The notes below the pieces were generated by a model. That model was not told the DNA's origin. It saw nothing but the letters and a program-made list of their open reading frames with translations, and did not search any database. Source: Cryptomeria japonica (lineage: Eukaryota; Streptophyta; Pinopsida; Cupressales; Cupressaceae). Taken from it: 64,000 bases of DNA. Positions 1 to 10,639 of the stretch are shown in pieces. The DNA lies in assembly GCF_030272615.1 (NCBI RefSeq), contig NC_081407.1:438617230-438681229 (forward strand), read 5' to 3'. Each line of letters starts with the position of its first letter. Positions within the stretch are counted from its first letter, which is position 1. The translations under genes were made by a program, and so were the position numbers.

Positions 1-619
1 TCCTTTAACAGGGTGACTCAAAATAATTGAGTTCTTGAAATCCTCTAACAAGGTAACCTTTAACAGGGTTTAACCCTTAACTGGGTATTCTTGCCATCCC
101 TTAATCGGGTGATCCCTAACAGGATCAGTTCCTAACAGAACCTATTATATCAGTCTTTAACCGGACAAGGCTCCTAACAGAGTAGACTTCTAAAGAGTTC
201 AAAAACAAGCTTGTGAGTATTCATCCCCACCGTGGTTTTTCTTAGTTGGGTTTCCATGTGAAAAATATGTGTGTTATGTGTGATGTCTTCCTCATGTGAT
301 GTTTTGTTGTTTTCTATCAAGTGGTAAATCATGTTGATCTAGTTGCTCATAAGTATATCTTTGATGGTAGATTACTTGTTCATGTATTAGGGTGAAATGG
401 AAATGAAGTGTTAGAGTATATGAGAAGATAGATATCAACCAGTTCATGCTTGTCTCAGTTATTCTGGGTTTTTGCCAGTTGTACTCTGTTTTAGGACCAG
501 TGTTACTGTTTGTCTATCAATGCATAGTGTCTGCTGACAAACCATTTTAAGAGTGTGTTTTTTCTGTACTGATTCACCCCCCCCTCTCTCAATACCAGTT
601 TGGTACTATTCTTTCATCA
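1..619 (+). mobile_element. 3' part of a Ty1/copia-type LTR
   Basis: Non-coding LTR sequence running in from the left edge and ending TTTCATCA at 619. It carries repeated short phrases of the type 'cctaacagag / aaccggg', the block 'caccgtggtttttc...gggtttccatgtg' (about 227-257) and a C-run followed by CTCTCTC (576-592). The same succession occurs in the complete solo LTR at 26043-27231, so the two are related family members. Directly after it at 620 the coding sequence of a Ty3/gypsy protease resumes, which fits an LTR inserted into that older element. The block 'CCGTGGTTTTT...GGGTTTCCA' is typical of copia LTRs (family knowledge). The left end and target duplication lie outside the window, so whether it is a solo LTR or the 3' LTR of a full element cannot be told. 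Confidence 0.7.
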
Positions 620-1317
620 TTGAGTTATCATGGGAAGTGTTATGCTATGGACAACAGAGAAGTGCCAGTGATAGGTACAATGAAAGATGTGGAAGTAAAA
701 ATAGCAGCATTCCTTGAAGCAACATATAAGATGGATGTCATAGTAATTGATGCAAAACCTCACTATGGCATGTTGTTATCTAGACAGTGGGCTGCAACAG
801 TACATGGAAATGTTCAGTTGGATTTGTCATATGCTACTATCCTAATCAATGGAAGCCAGGTTAAGTTGTATAGAGAACCACGTGCCCCTAGGGTAATTGA
901 GAAAATAGATCCTAGTATGCTAAACTGTATGATTGATGTGGATCTTGATAATTTTAGAATACAACCAATTTTACCTCAGTTGAAGAATACTCATTCTATT
1001 GTGACTGAATTGGAATCTCAACAGCATGATTTGTGGCATATCTATTTTGATGGAGCTTGCTCTAAGGAAGGATCTGGAGTAGGAGTTCTGTTTGTATCCC
1101 CATCAGGTATAACCTTCAAATATTCCTTTTTGCTAGCCTTTCAATGTACAAACAACACTGCTGAATATGAAGCCTTGTTATTGGGGCTTGAAGTTGCAAA
1201 AAGGCATGGGATTTAGTTGTTAAGAGTGCTAGGAGATTCAGAGTTGGTTGTTTCTCAGGTTAGATCTAAGTATGCATCTAAAAATGATCGTTTGAAAAGA
1301 TATAAGCATGTAGTGTG
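620..1317 (+). pseudogene. pol: Outer element pol, block 1: protease C-terminus and first half of archaeal-type RNase H
   Basis: Open from 620 to a TAG at 1214 and continuing in frame to the insertion point at 1317. The first ~90 codons match the C-terminal half of a Tat-type retropepsin, with YGMLLSRQW and QLDLSYATI. The catalytic DSG/DTG part lies outside the window. From about 1036 an archaeal-type RNase H begins, with YFDGA (first Asp), TAEYEAL (Glu) and LGDSELV (Asp). The domain is cut at 1317 by the inner element and continues at 17581. Placing this RNase H directly after protease and before RT is unusual, because in standard Tat elements it lies between RNase H and integrase. The single stop looks like decay. 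Confidence 0.8.
1313..1317 (+). repeat. Left target site duplication of inner Tat element (GTGTG)
   Basis: GTGTG immediately precedes the 5' LTR and recurs immediately after the 3' LTR at 17581-17585. Removing the element and one copy restores continuous RNase H coding (CAT GTA GTG TGG GTT GTG), which confirms both element ends to the base. Confidence 0.95.
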
Positions 1318-1342
1318 TGTAGACACCTAAAATTGTCCAGTC

Positions 1343-1575
1343 TAATTAAATAAATATTTTATTTATTTAATTATCTAAGCTTAATTCTTCTATTAATTAA
1401 ATAAATCTTTATTTATTTAATTAATTCATTTATCCTCTTCTAGCCTTATTTCTCATTTAAATAAATATATTTATTTATTTAAATTATCATTTTCCTAAAT
1501 TAAATAAATATCTTATTTATTTAATTGATCCCACTTCTTCAATTAATTAAATAAATCTTTATTTATTTAATTAAT
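1343..1575 (+). repeat. Five AT-rich inverted repeats in LTR U3
   Basis: Five hairpin-capable palindromes built on TTAAATAAATA / TATTTATTTAA, beginning near 1343, 1392, 1456, 1499 and 1539. The first has perfect 14-nt arms (TAATTAAATAAATA) around a 3-nt loop. They are spaced about 40-64 bp apart and are all kept in the 3' LTR (from about 16842). Their function is unknown. They lie upstream of the TATA box, where LTR promoter elements sit. Confidence 0.85.
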
Positions 1576-1734
1576 TCATTAGCCTTTTCTACCCATGACA
1601 CATGTCATTCATCTCTTAATTCATACACTACCTACCACTTTCATTATTTTATTATTTCTTTTACCTACCCTCTAATCATAGCCGACCTCCTTTTACACCT
1701 CTCAATCTTATCCCTCCATTTCATATAGTGTTTT

Positions 1735-1744
1735 CTATATAAGG
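1735..1744 (+). promoter_or_regulatory. LTR TATA box
   Basis: CTATATAAGG, a strong plant TATA match roughly 420 bp into the LTR, which is where a U3/R boundary would be expected 25-35 bp downstream. In the 3' LTR the same site reads TTATATAAGG. Confidence 0.6.
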
Positions 1745-2084
1745 AGATGCTTCCTTCATTATCAAACCCTAATGACTTAATTAATTGACTACACTACGAT
1801 CCTACTTGCAAACCACATTCCGTTCTTTGTTGAGCTCTTGTGCATATAAAATCTGAGAGCAAATATATCAAGCAAGATCAATGGAGATAGGAAGAATGGA
1901 GATCAAAACCCTATTGGACATGTGATGGTATAATCTTTGTGATTTCATGTGATTTGCATTGTCTTAGGTAATCTTCATATGTTATGGTGGATCTTTGTTG
2001 ATTGTTAGGCTAGAGTTTTGTGGTTGAATTCATTTAGCCTTTCAGTATTGTTATTATTGTTATCCATTTTCACCATATACATTT

Positions 2085-2102
2085 TGGCACGCCTGGTGGG
2101 AC
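2085..2102 (+). promoter_or_regulatory. Putative tRNA primer-binding site
   Basis: TGGCACGCCTGGTGGGAC begins 4 nt after the 5' LTR end. It starts with TGG, the complement of a tRNA CCA end, and the run into GTGGGACTC looks like the complement of an acceptor stem plus T-arm. I cannot name the tRNA with confidence. Confidence 0.6.
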
Positions 2103-2228
2103 TCTTGTCCCTTTTGCATTTAACCTTTTGTGGTAGATTTTGTGTTTGAAGTTGCAGATCAGGCATTTCTGACAACATTTTCGACATTTTTCGCATCTGC
2201 ATACTTTCGGATCGTGTTTTTAATTTTC

Positions 2229-2431
2229 TGGCGCGTCTCCGACATCTTGAAGCACGTCTGTGTCATCGACAAAATTTTATTTTGCAGGTTTCCGAAAGGC
2301 GCGTCTGTGTCATTTTTATTCGCGTCTGTGTCGGGGAAGCGCGTCTGTGGTTTTTATCCGCATCTGTGTCTCACAGAACCGCGTTTGTGTCGCATAGTCG
2401 CATCTGTGTCAAGGGTAATCGCGTCTGTGTA
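2229..2431 (+). repeat. Leader cluster 1 of GCGTCTGTGTC-type repeats
   Basis: About nine interspersed copies of CGCGTCTGTGTC and close variants (CGCATCTGTGTC, CGCGTTTGTGTC, GCACGTCTGTGTC), spaced irregularly by roughly 20-50 bp. The same motif forms cluster 2 at 3648-3966 and appears in reverse complement near the 3' end at 16051-16291. Confidence 0.85.
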
Positions 2432-3647
2432 CCACCTGTTTCAAAATTTTGAAATTTTTCATTGATTCAGTTTTCGGATTTTGCATTTAGGGTTTCAGAT
2501 CTGGTTTATCTTTGGACTAACATTTTCAGATTTAGCTAACAAAATTGGTGCAGCTTGTCTTGGAAGCAAAATCGTTTGGTTGAAGGCCCCTATTTTCACA
2601 AAGTCTTTTGGGTTTTAAAATTTACCTAACTTGTGTGCTTGCAGGAAGGGGTGATCATTTGAAACAACCCAAACTACTAACAAATCTTTGGTGCAAGTCC
2701 TTGGCAAGGGTTTTTGGATTTTTATTGTGTGCCTTGTTTTCATAGACTAGCGAACACTTCCATTGGTGCACTAAAATTGAATCATTGTCTTTTGTGTCTT
2801 GAGCAATAGGCTCTTTTTGTTTAATCTTTAGAGGGCTTGTCTTCCCATGTGGTCATTAGGACTACTAGTGAGAAGAGGACGACCCAAGTGGTAGCAAGGA
2901 AAACCCACCTCATCCGAACCACTATAATCAAATGTATTCATGGTGAAAACTATGGATAACATGTGCTGATTAGTTCATACCGACACTATGTCTCCCCATA
3001 AACCTGTTTGATCAAATTTATTTGATCAGTTGTAGGGCGTAACCCCTACCGGCTGGGAGCCTTCTATATTTACAGAGCTGAAAGTGCCGCATGTATGGCC
3101 ACACGAGCGGATGCCCTTACTAGCACCATTTTGTTTTAGAGGCCCAAATCCTTCTAGTTGTTGGGGCAGGAGGTCGGACCTCTGGTAGCGGCCCACACAC
3201 ATACGGTTCTTAGTAGAGATACAAAGTTCGCCATGGGGAGTTTTCATGGGGACTGATGCTTGGCTGACCCGAGAAGTGAGTGCCGAGGGTGGAGCCAGTG
3301 AGGTCAAGCATCTAAGTATCCACTCTGAATAGCGTAGCCTCGGGGGTAAAACCCCATGTGGGATCAACAACTATTGTCTTGGCCAACCATAGGAATTGTG
3401 CTTGACTTATGTTAAACATTCAAAACATTCAAGACCAAACAGCAAAACATTGTGTCTTTTGTGTCTTCAAGTGTATGCAAAACATTTTTACATCAAACAA
3501 CACACTTTTCTTGGAGTTATTTTGAGTCTAAACACTTGCAAACATTGGGTCTTCATCAACACTGTATCCTCTTGTCACGAAAAACAGTCAAACATTCAAA
3601 TTTGGTCACAACTTCACAAATTGGAAAAATTGCACAAAATTTGCAGA

Positions 3648-3966
3648 AACGCGTCTGTGTCGGGCATAATAGCGTGTGTGTTGTATAGCTGCATCTGTGA
3701 AGGACATAATCGTGTCTCTGTTCCAACAGTCAACATTGCATTTGGCAAACAAAAGAATCTCAGAAGCGCGTCTGTGTTAAATAGAGAAGCACCTGTGTCA
3801 GGAAACCGTGTCTGTGAAGAATACAGGCACGTCTGTGTCCAGAATTGAAAAATTGTTATAGTCTAGCAAACATAAACAAAAGAATCTCAGAAGTGCGTCT
3901 GTGTTAAACAGAGAAGCGCCTGTGTCGGGAAACCACATCTGTGAAGAATACAGGCACGTCTGTGTC
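3648..3966 (+). repeat. Leader cluster 2 of GCGTCTGTGTC-type repeats
   Basis: About a dozen further copies of the GCGTCTGTGT motif, some degraded (GCGTGTGTGT, GCATCTGTGA, GTGTCTCTGT), interleaved with recurring phrases such as AGAATACAGGCACGTC. Part of the cluster has been tandemly duplicated (3747-4000). Confidence 0.85.
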
Positions 3967-4000
3967 CAGAATTGAAAAACTGTTACAGTCCAGCAAACAA
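3747..4000 (+). repeat. Tandem duplication, two units of 127 bp
   Basis: Unit 1 (3747-3873) and unit 2 (3874-4000) both start AAACAAAAGAATCTCAGAAG, share four motif copies in the same spacing and end CAGAATTGAAAAA-TGTTA-AGTC-AGCAAAC. They differ at scattered single bases, so the duplication precedes this insertion. Confidence 0.9.
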
Positions 4001-4457
4001 ACACAGTCAGTTTCAGAATTCTTGAGCTTCCTAGGTGATTTCTCCAGGGTTTCATTTAGCATTCAACTTGTCTTTGGGTCTCACAAAGTCCATCATTGCT
4101 TTACACCTTACATTACATTCACAATTGTCTAAACTTGAGTCAAAAGGTCACTTGCTTGTCCTCATCATACTTTGTCAACACACTACATACAACAACACTT
4201 TGCTAAGTGGTCCCTCATCAAGGTTTCTTACCTTTGGGTCTCATTTGGTTTTACTTAGAGTCAAGGTCAACTTACCTCATCAAGAGAAACTATCCTCTCT
4301 TTGGAAGTCACACCTACTCTACTACATACATACTTGGTCTTACACTTTGGACATTGCAAGTACACTTCAGACTCATTTACATTCCATTCAACTCTTGGTC
4401 TTCCATACTCTTTCCATTTTTCATCTAGTCTCTCACATCTTGGTCAATACCTAGTTC

Positions 4458-6602
4458 ATGGTTGAAACCCGTCTTCAAAAATCTAGGAGAGAAACTAAAG
4501 AGGCTCAAGAGTCTGCAAACATGAGTTCTTATGAGTATGACAATGAGATCTTTTTCAATTCTGATCATACTACATTACTTGACATGGATGTCTATAGAAA
4601 CAATCCAAATGTTGAGAACATGGACACTATAAACAACAATGCTACACACAATGACAATGTGGACAAATTTTCAGTACATTCAGCAGATGTGGAAGAATCC
4701 ATCATGAATCCCCATTTCAATTGATTGGTTGAGGAAATAATGAGGAGGGATAGACAATACTTCTTACAAATGATGGCACAAAGTGGAGCCAAGATACCTC
4801 ATGATTTTGACATGTCTCAAATAATGGAACATAGACCTTTGCAACAATCTCACTCCAATATGGATCAAAGGAGACCTAATAGTGGAGGAAGTAGAGGACC
4901 ACATATGGTACCTGAATCACCATCAACTTTGCTTCAAAAACCAGAGGTCCCACATACACATGGTCAAACATATGATACTCACCTTCGCAGACCATTATGG
5001 AAGTCTTATGGGGAAAAATATGCTCAATCACATACCAATGCTAAGGATCAACCACCAAAGCAATTGGATGTTCAAAGACATGCTCAAAATTTGGACACAA
5101 GGAAACCTCATGTCAAATTGGGGGGCAACACAATGGAACATGACATACCTGTAGAATATGGTATACATGTGCAAAATAGATATGGTGTTCCTCAACATGA
5201 ATCTATACCAAGTGGTCCATATACGCAGCATCATTACAGACCTCCTCTATATGAACATGTGTATGATCAATACCATCCATATATGCAACATGCTCTTCCT
5301 CCAATGGGTACCTCAAACATAGGATATGGTCCAAGAAGTCGATCTCCACCTAAGAGCAGTTTGGAACAACAAATCAGGGATTTACAAAAGAAAATGGAGG
5401 ACATAAATACACTGAAGCCAACATACACAATGAGAGACATATGTCCTTATCCATTTGACAAGAGCATTCCAATGCCTCCTTTTCCTACACACTTTGTGAC
5501 GCCTAAATTTGATAAGTATAGAGGAAAAGGGGATCCTAAGGCACACATAAGACAATTTTTCACAGCTTGCATTGAGGTAGCAGCAGAAGAGACATATTTG
5601 ATGAGATTATTCCCACAAAGCTTAGGTGATCAAGCTATGGAATGGTTCTCCCAACTTCCACCTGGAATTAAGTCATGGGGTGACTTAGCAGAGGCATTTA
5701 TTCAACATTTCTCCTACAACATAGAGATAGACATATCAGTCACTACTTTGTGCAATACTAAGCAAAAAGAGGGAGAATCTTTTGCATCATTTTTACAAAG
5801 ATGGAGAAATCTAGCCAGCAGATGCTCTTGTGAAATTCCACAAAAACAAATGGTAGAGATGTTCACACAAAATGTTAACAAAGAGATTGGTTATGACTTA
5901 AGGAAAGCTTGTTTGTCCACCTTCAAGGACGTCCTTGAAAAAGGCTTAGCGATAGAAAAGGTCCTAATTGAACAAGGAGTCATTAAGATATTCAAGGAAA
6001 ACAAAGATGAATTTAAAGGAAAAGACAAGCCAAGATTTTGGAATAAAAACAAGAACACAATCAATGATGGTGTTGTTGATGCCAACACAGTGCGACCCAA
6101 AGTCATCTTTTCTGGATCAAGTTCCATAAACAATCAAGTGAATGCTCAAACAACTTATAGATCACGAAGGAAGTACACTCCATTGGGAGAACCACTTGAG
6201 TCAGTTTTCAAGAAGCTTGTGGCAAACAAGGTAATCACAGTTCCAGATTTTCCTCCATATGAACCAAAGGTTAAACCAAATTGGTGGAATGATGATGAGT
6301 ATTGTGAATTTCATAAGAGCAAGGGTCATAAGACAGGAAATTGTCATAGACTGAAGAACATCATACAGGATCTCATTGATAGAGGTGATATTGAGATTGA
6401 GGGACATTCGTCTAATCAAGAACATGAGATGTTTAAGGAACCATTCCCAAAACATGACAAGGGAAAAGCTAAAGCCACAGAGGATCAAACCAACTATACC
6501 AGAGCATCTTACAATTATGATTCAACTATTAATCACATTTCAATGGACAATTATGTCTCTACCATTATCATTAAGGACAAAGCGTCCGAGAATTCTACTT
6601 AG
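4458..6602 (+). pseudogene. gag: Inner element gag (Tat type), interrupted by one in-frame stop
   Basis: Structural protein forming the virus-like particle of the retrotransposon. ATG at 4458 begins METRLQ-type sequence and the frame runs to TAG at 6600, about 715 codons, with one internal TGA at 4722. The retrotransposon gag domain covers about 5500-5850 (KFDKYRGKGDPKAHIRQFF, then FPQSLGDQAMEWFSQLP, then SFASFLQRWRNL). A variant zinc knuckle, C-x2-H-x4-H-x4-C (CEFHKSKGHKTGNC), lies at about 6303-6349. This C-H-H-C form instead of CCHC is common in Tat/Ogre gags. The N-terminal ~240 residues are low-complexity and rich in His, Pro and Tyr. The frame continues past the TAG into protease, so gag and pro are in one frame separated by a single stop. 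Confidence 0.88.
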
Positions 6603-8821
6603 AGACCCAGGATTGTCCTAAAAGGTGTGGGATCTTCTTCCGAACCTACCTCTGAATGTCATGTTACAACTCGTCAAGGCAAAATCACTTTGCAAGGTGC
6701 TCCAACTAAAAACATAGCCTCCTCATCAACCAAACCTAAGTATGACTTTGTAGAACAGTTAGGGAAGACACCCGCGCTCATTTCAATCCTTGAACTATTA
6801 CGCATATCTCCCACACATAAAGCCATTCTTGACAAAATCTTGAGAGATACTGTTGTTCCTACTGATCTAAACGTGGACCAGTTTCAAGCCATGGTGGGAT
6901 ACTTTTCCATTCCACATTCACTTACTTTCATGGAAGCTGATGACACCTCTGTAAGTCACCCACATAATGCACCCTTACACATTGAAGCCTTCATACACAA
7001 ACATCGAATAAAACGAGTCCTGATAGATGGAGGAGCAGGTCTAAACATTTGCACATTAAGCACTATCACACAATTGGGATATTCTGATAAAGTTGTGAAT
7101 TCTACAAACAAGATCACCATTAAGGCATATGATGATGAAGAGCATTCATCCAAGGGTACAGTCATCTTACCTCTCAGAGTTGGACCAGTTACAAAGGATG
7201 TGGTCTGTCAAGTCCTGGATTTAAATCTCACTTATAACATATTGTTAGGACGTCCTTGGATCCATGAAATGAGGGCAGTTCCATCCACATATCACCAATG
7301 CATTAAGTTTCCTCATAATGGAGTGGAGGTAACAGTTAACGGTGATCCTAATCCATTCATATATTGCAATAACCTGAAATCAAAGACTAAGACCATCATT
7401 CCTAGTAATCGGGAGGTTGTTCCTTCGTCGGCATACATTGATCCTGAGTCATTAAAACCTTCGACATCCAAACAAGGTGAGCTTAGAGGCAAGTTTCAGG
7501 ACAAAGGCATGGGGGAATATACTTTCAATCAGACCATGTACTTAAGACAAGTCATGAGTTCCCCAAAAGAATATGGAAGACCACATCCTAACAAGCAAAT
7601 CTCCATCATGACGCTCAAATGGGACCCTACTATCTTCCAAAGATGGGGTGAACTAGAAGAGGAAGATTTATACCAAATGCTTTTCAGAGACAATGAAGAG
7701 GAAACACAAGATCACGTCAATCTACCATGTGAGAAATATGGCAAAGGCTTCAAAATTCTACAAAAATTCGGGTATGATGGAAAAAGCCCTCTGGGGTTAC
7801 GAAAGGAAGGCATCATTGAACCTTTACAACCTGAATTGACTTTCAAGAAGGAACGCTCGAAAGGACTTGGTTTCTTAACTTCCAAAGTTCACACCCAAAG
7901 GACAGAAGAATCCTTACAAATCAAAGCTACCAAAATTCAACAAGAGAATTGCTATTCCACAGATTCCAACGAATGGGAATGGGGTTCCGACAAGTCTTCC
8001 AGTGACTACGAGCTCACCGAGACATTCAGAGAGCCAGGTGAACCCACAGAAGAGGAGGAGTTTTATAACAAATTTAGAGTTGGTCAAGAAACAACCCATG
8101 AGGAGTCTATACAGTCCTTGTCTCAAGGTTCTAGGTTGAAATCACATAGGATGAGAACACCTGTTCCGGAATGCGCTACTAGTGATGATAATTTGGATTC
8201 GCTCGTGATCGAGACTGATGAGGAGAGTGCCATCGATGACCTTGATAATTACCTTGACATACCCGAATATAACCACATCTTCACTCTTAGCCCCACTAAC
8301 TTCGAAGACATTAACGGCCTTCCCCTTGTTCACCACCAACTCATTGATTGGGATCATGAAGGACCTGCACAGTTGGATACATTTCAAAATGATGAAGCTT
8401 TTATTGACTATCTAGGCATACGAGACGATCTTCCCCCTGGAGACCATAAAGCAGGATACACTATAGAACTCAATAGCATGGCATATTTTGGTGAGGGTGT
8501 TGGACCTTCCAGTCGCAAAAATGTGAAAATAAGAACAAATCAAGGGTCTTATGGCAAAAACCACATTGTGGCGCTATCTGACCCCAAAAGAGTAAAAAGA
8601 AAGGATGTATCTGAGGGTGAAAACCTCTCTAAGGCGCCCGAAGATGGAAGGCTCGACATTCTCCCAGCATCATATGAGGAAAAATCATCCATGTTGGTAG
8701 ATGAGACTATCAAAACAAACATCGGTACAGAAGAGGTTCCACACAACATATTCCTAGCTCAATCACTGACAGAGTCTGAAAGGTCAAAATTCATAAGTTT
8801 CCTCACTGGTCATATGCTGAT
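6603..8821 (+). pseudogene. pro: Inner element protease plus G-patch-like linker
   Basis: In the same frame as gag, directly after the TAG at 6600, and open to a stop at 8847. The retropepsin active site is VLIDGGAGLNICTL at about 7015-7056, with DGG in place of the usual DSG/DTG. The protease flap and end (NILLGRPWIH) are at about 7237-7266. At about 7730-7830 there is a G-patch-like segment (YGKGFKILQKFGYDGKSPLG, then GLGFL), an acidic linker, and then the approach to RT. The frame is lost near 8807, where a small deletion with frameshift moves coding to the next frame at WSYADM. The final ~10 codons to 8849 are out of frame. Protease would process Gag-Pol; the role of the G-patch segment is unknown here. 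Confidence 0.85.
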
Positions 8822-10140
8822 ATGTCTGGATTGGATCCGAATTTGGTAATGCATCATCTGACAGTCAAACCAGGGGCAAAACCAGTAAAACAGAAATTAA
8901 GAAAAATGCATCCACAAGTGGCATTACTAGTCAAAGCAGAACTTGAGAAATTACTCGATGTCGGATTCATACGCCCAATTGATTATCCTGAATGGATCTC
9001 TAACTTGGTACCTGTCAGTAAACCAGACCGCGGCATCAGAATTTGCACAGATTTCAGAGACATTAACAAAGCTTGTCCAAAGGATGACTTCCCATTACCA
9101 AACATTGACTTGATTGTTGATCTCACAGCAGGTCATGAAATGCTATCGTTAATGGATGGATTCTCTGGTTATAATCAAATAAGGATCGCCCCCAAGGATC
9201 AACATAAAACAACATTTACTTGTCCGTGGGGAACTTTCTGCTAGAATGTCATGCCGTTCGGGCTAAAGAATGCAGGTGCTACATACCAAAGAGCCATGAC
9301 TACTATCTTTCATGATCTCATGCATGTAACTGTGGAAGATTATGTTGACGATCTCTTGGTCAAATCAATAGATAGAAATACACATTTGGACATACTTTCA
9401 GTTGCCTTTGATCGGTTGGAAAAATACAAAGTAAGATTAAACCCTAAGAAATGTGTCTTTGGAGTAACCTCTGGGAAGCTCCTAGGATTCATTGTATCCA
9501 AAAGAGGAATTGAAGCGGATCCAGCAAAAGTTAAAGCTATCTTGGAAATGCAACCACCCAGAAATATCAGTCAACTTCGATCCTTACAAGGCAGACTCCA
9601 GTCCATCCGAAGATTCATAGCACAACTGGCAGATAAGTGTAATCCTTTTCAGCACCTGCTACATAAAACCATCAAATTCAAATGGGATGACAACTGTCAA
9701 CAGGCTTTCCAGATGCTGAAAGATTATCTTCTAAATCTGCCAGTTCTGATGCCACCAGTTCCAGATCAACCACTGTTACTATACATATCAGCTACTCCAA
9801 TAGCACTAGGGGCACTCTTAGCGCAACAAATCGCTGAAGGCAAGGAAAAAGCAGTATACTATATCAGTCGCACATTGGTGGGATACGAGCTAAACTACAC
9901 ACCAATTGAGCATGCATGTCTTGCTGTGGTCTTTGCTTCATAAAAATTACGACATTACATGCTTACTCATAAGACAAAGTTAGTTGCAAGGATAGATCCG
10001 TTGAAATACCTTCTCAATAAGGCAACGCTTACTGGGCGACTGGCCAAATGGGTAATGATACTGAGTGAATTCGACATCGAGTATGTGGATATAAAAGCAA
10101 TAAAATTACAAGCCATCACAGATCAATTAGCAGATGCTCC
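8807..10140 (+). pseudogene. pol: Inner element reverse transcriptase and RNase H
   Basis: RT copies element RNA into DNA, and RNase H removes the RNA strand. Recognisable blocks in order are EWISNLVPVSKP, RICTDFRDINKACPKDDFPLP, LMDGFSGYNQI, MPFGLKNAGATYQRAM and the catalytic YVDDLL at 9341-9358, all typical of Ty3/gypsy Tat RT. RNase H follows (LYISATPIALGALL and TPIEHACLAVVFA). The initial Asp of RNase H appears replaced (ISATP where DAS is usual). In-frame stops lie at 9242 (TAG, at the usual Tyr of the FCYxVMPFGL block) and 9941 (TAA, fits CAA to TAA). The upstream frame is broken at about 8807. A single frame otherwise runs from here through integrase to 11962. Confidence 0.9.
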
Positions 10141-10194
10141 CATGATAGATGATGTTCCTCTAAGTTCAGAATTTCCAGATGAATCCATTTTGAC

Positions 10195-10610
10195 AATGTC
10201 ACATGCAAAGCCATGGCAACTATACTTTGACGGCTCATATACACAGCATGGGGCAGGAGCTGGCATCCTTTTTATAACTCCTCAAGGGGATTCTATACCA
10301 AAATCATACCGCTTATCATTTCCTTGCACTAACAATATAGCGGAATATGAGGCATTAACAACAGGATTACGAATTGCAGTTCAATGGAAGATCCAGGAAC
10401 TTCGTGTTTTTGGGGACTCCCAACTTGTTATCCGTCAAGCAACTGGTGATTATCAAACAAAAGATGAAAAGTTAATGCCTTATAAACAAATGGTGGATGG
10501 CCTGAAACAACATTTCACAAAGATAGACTTTGAGCAGATACCAAGAGAGCAAAATCAAGCCGTAGATGCCATGGCTACAATTGCTTCATTGATCGATTTA
10601 CCTCCAAACG
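10195..10610 (+). pseudogene. pol: Inner element archaeal-type RNase H (aRNH), between RNase H and integrase
   Basis: A second RNase H of the type that defines the Tat lineage. All four acidic positions are visible: LYFDGSY, AEYEAL, FGDSQLV and QAVDAMA. The NNIAEYEAL and IPREQNQAVD contexts match this domain closely. It is in frame with RT upstream and integrase downstream, with no stops inside. Its order relative to RT is the standard one, in contrast to the outer element. Confidence 0.88.
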
Positions 10611-10639
10611 AGACCCACTATGAGTTCTTGGTGGATAAT

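Larger units (their letters stand above)
1318..2081 (+). repeat. 5' LTR of inner Tat element (764 bp)
   Basis: Starts TGTAGACACC and ends CACCATATACA. It matches the 3' LTR at 16817-17580 end to end with about ten substitutions and no length change. The first ~260 bp hold five AT-rich inverted repeats, listed separately. A TATA box lies at 1735-1744. Sequence after the TATA box (about 1765-2081) should be R-U5. Confidence 0.96.
2082..4457 (+). other. Long leader of the inner Tat element between PBS and gag
   Basis: About 2.4 kb without a convincing gene. It holds two clusters of a GCGTCTGTGT-type repeat (2229-2431 and 3648-3966), a 127-bp tandem duplication (3747-4000) and a GC-rich block at about 3030-3370 ending in CTCGGGGGTAAAACCCC, which can form a small stem. 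The short open stretches here are driven by the repeats and lack recognisable domains. Long leaders are normal in Tat/Ogre-type elements. Confidence 0.7.

Noticed and set aside
3026..3370. 114-codon minus-strand ORF in the leader of the inner element
   Set aside because: Lies in a G+C-rich leader block, has no domain and no conserved start context; chance ORF.
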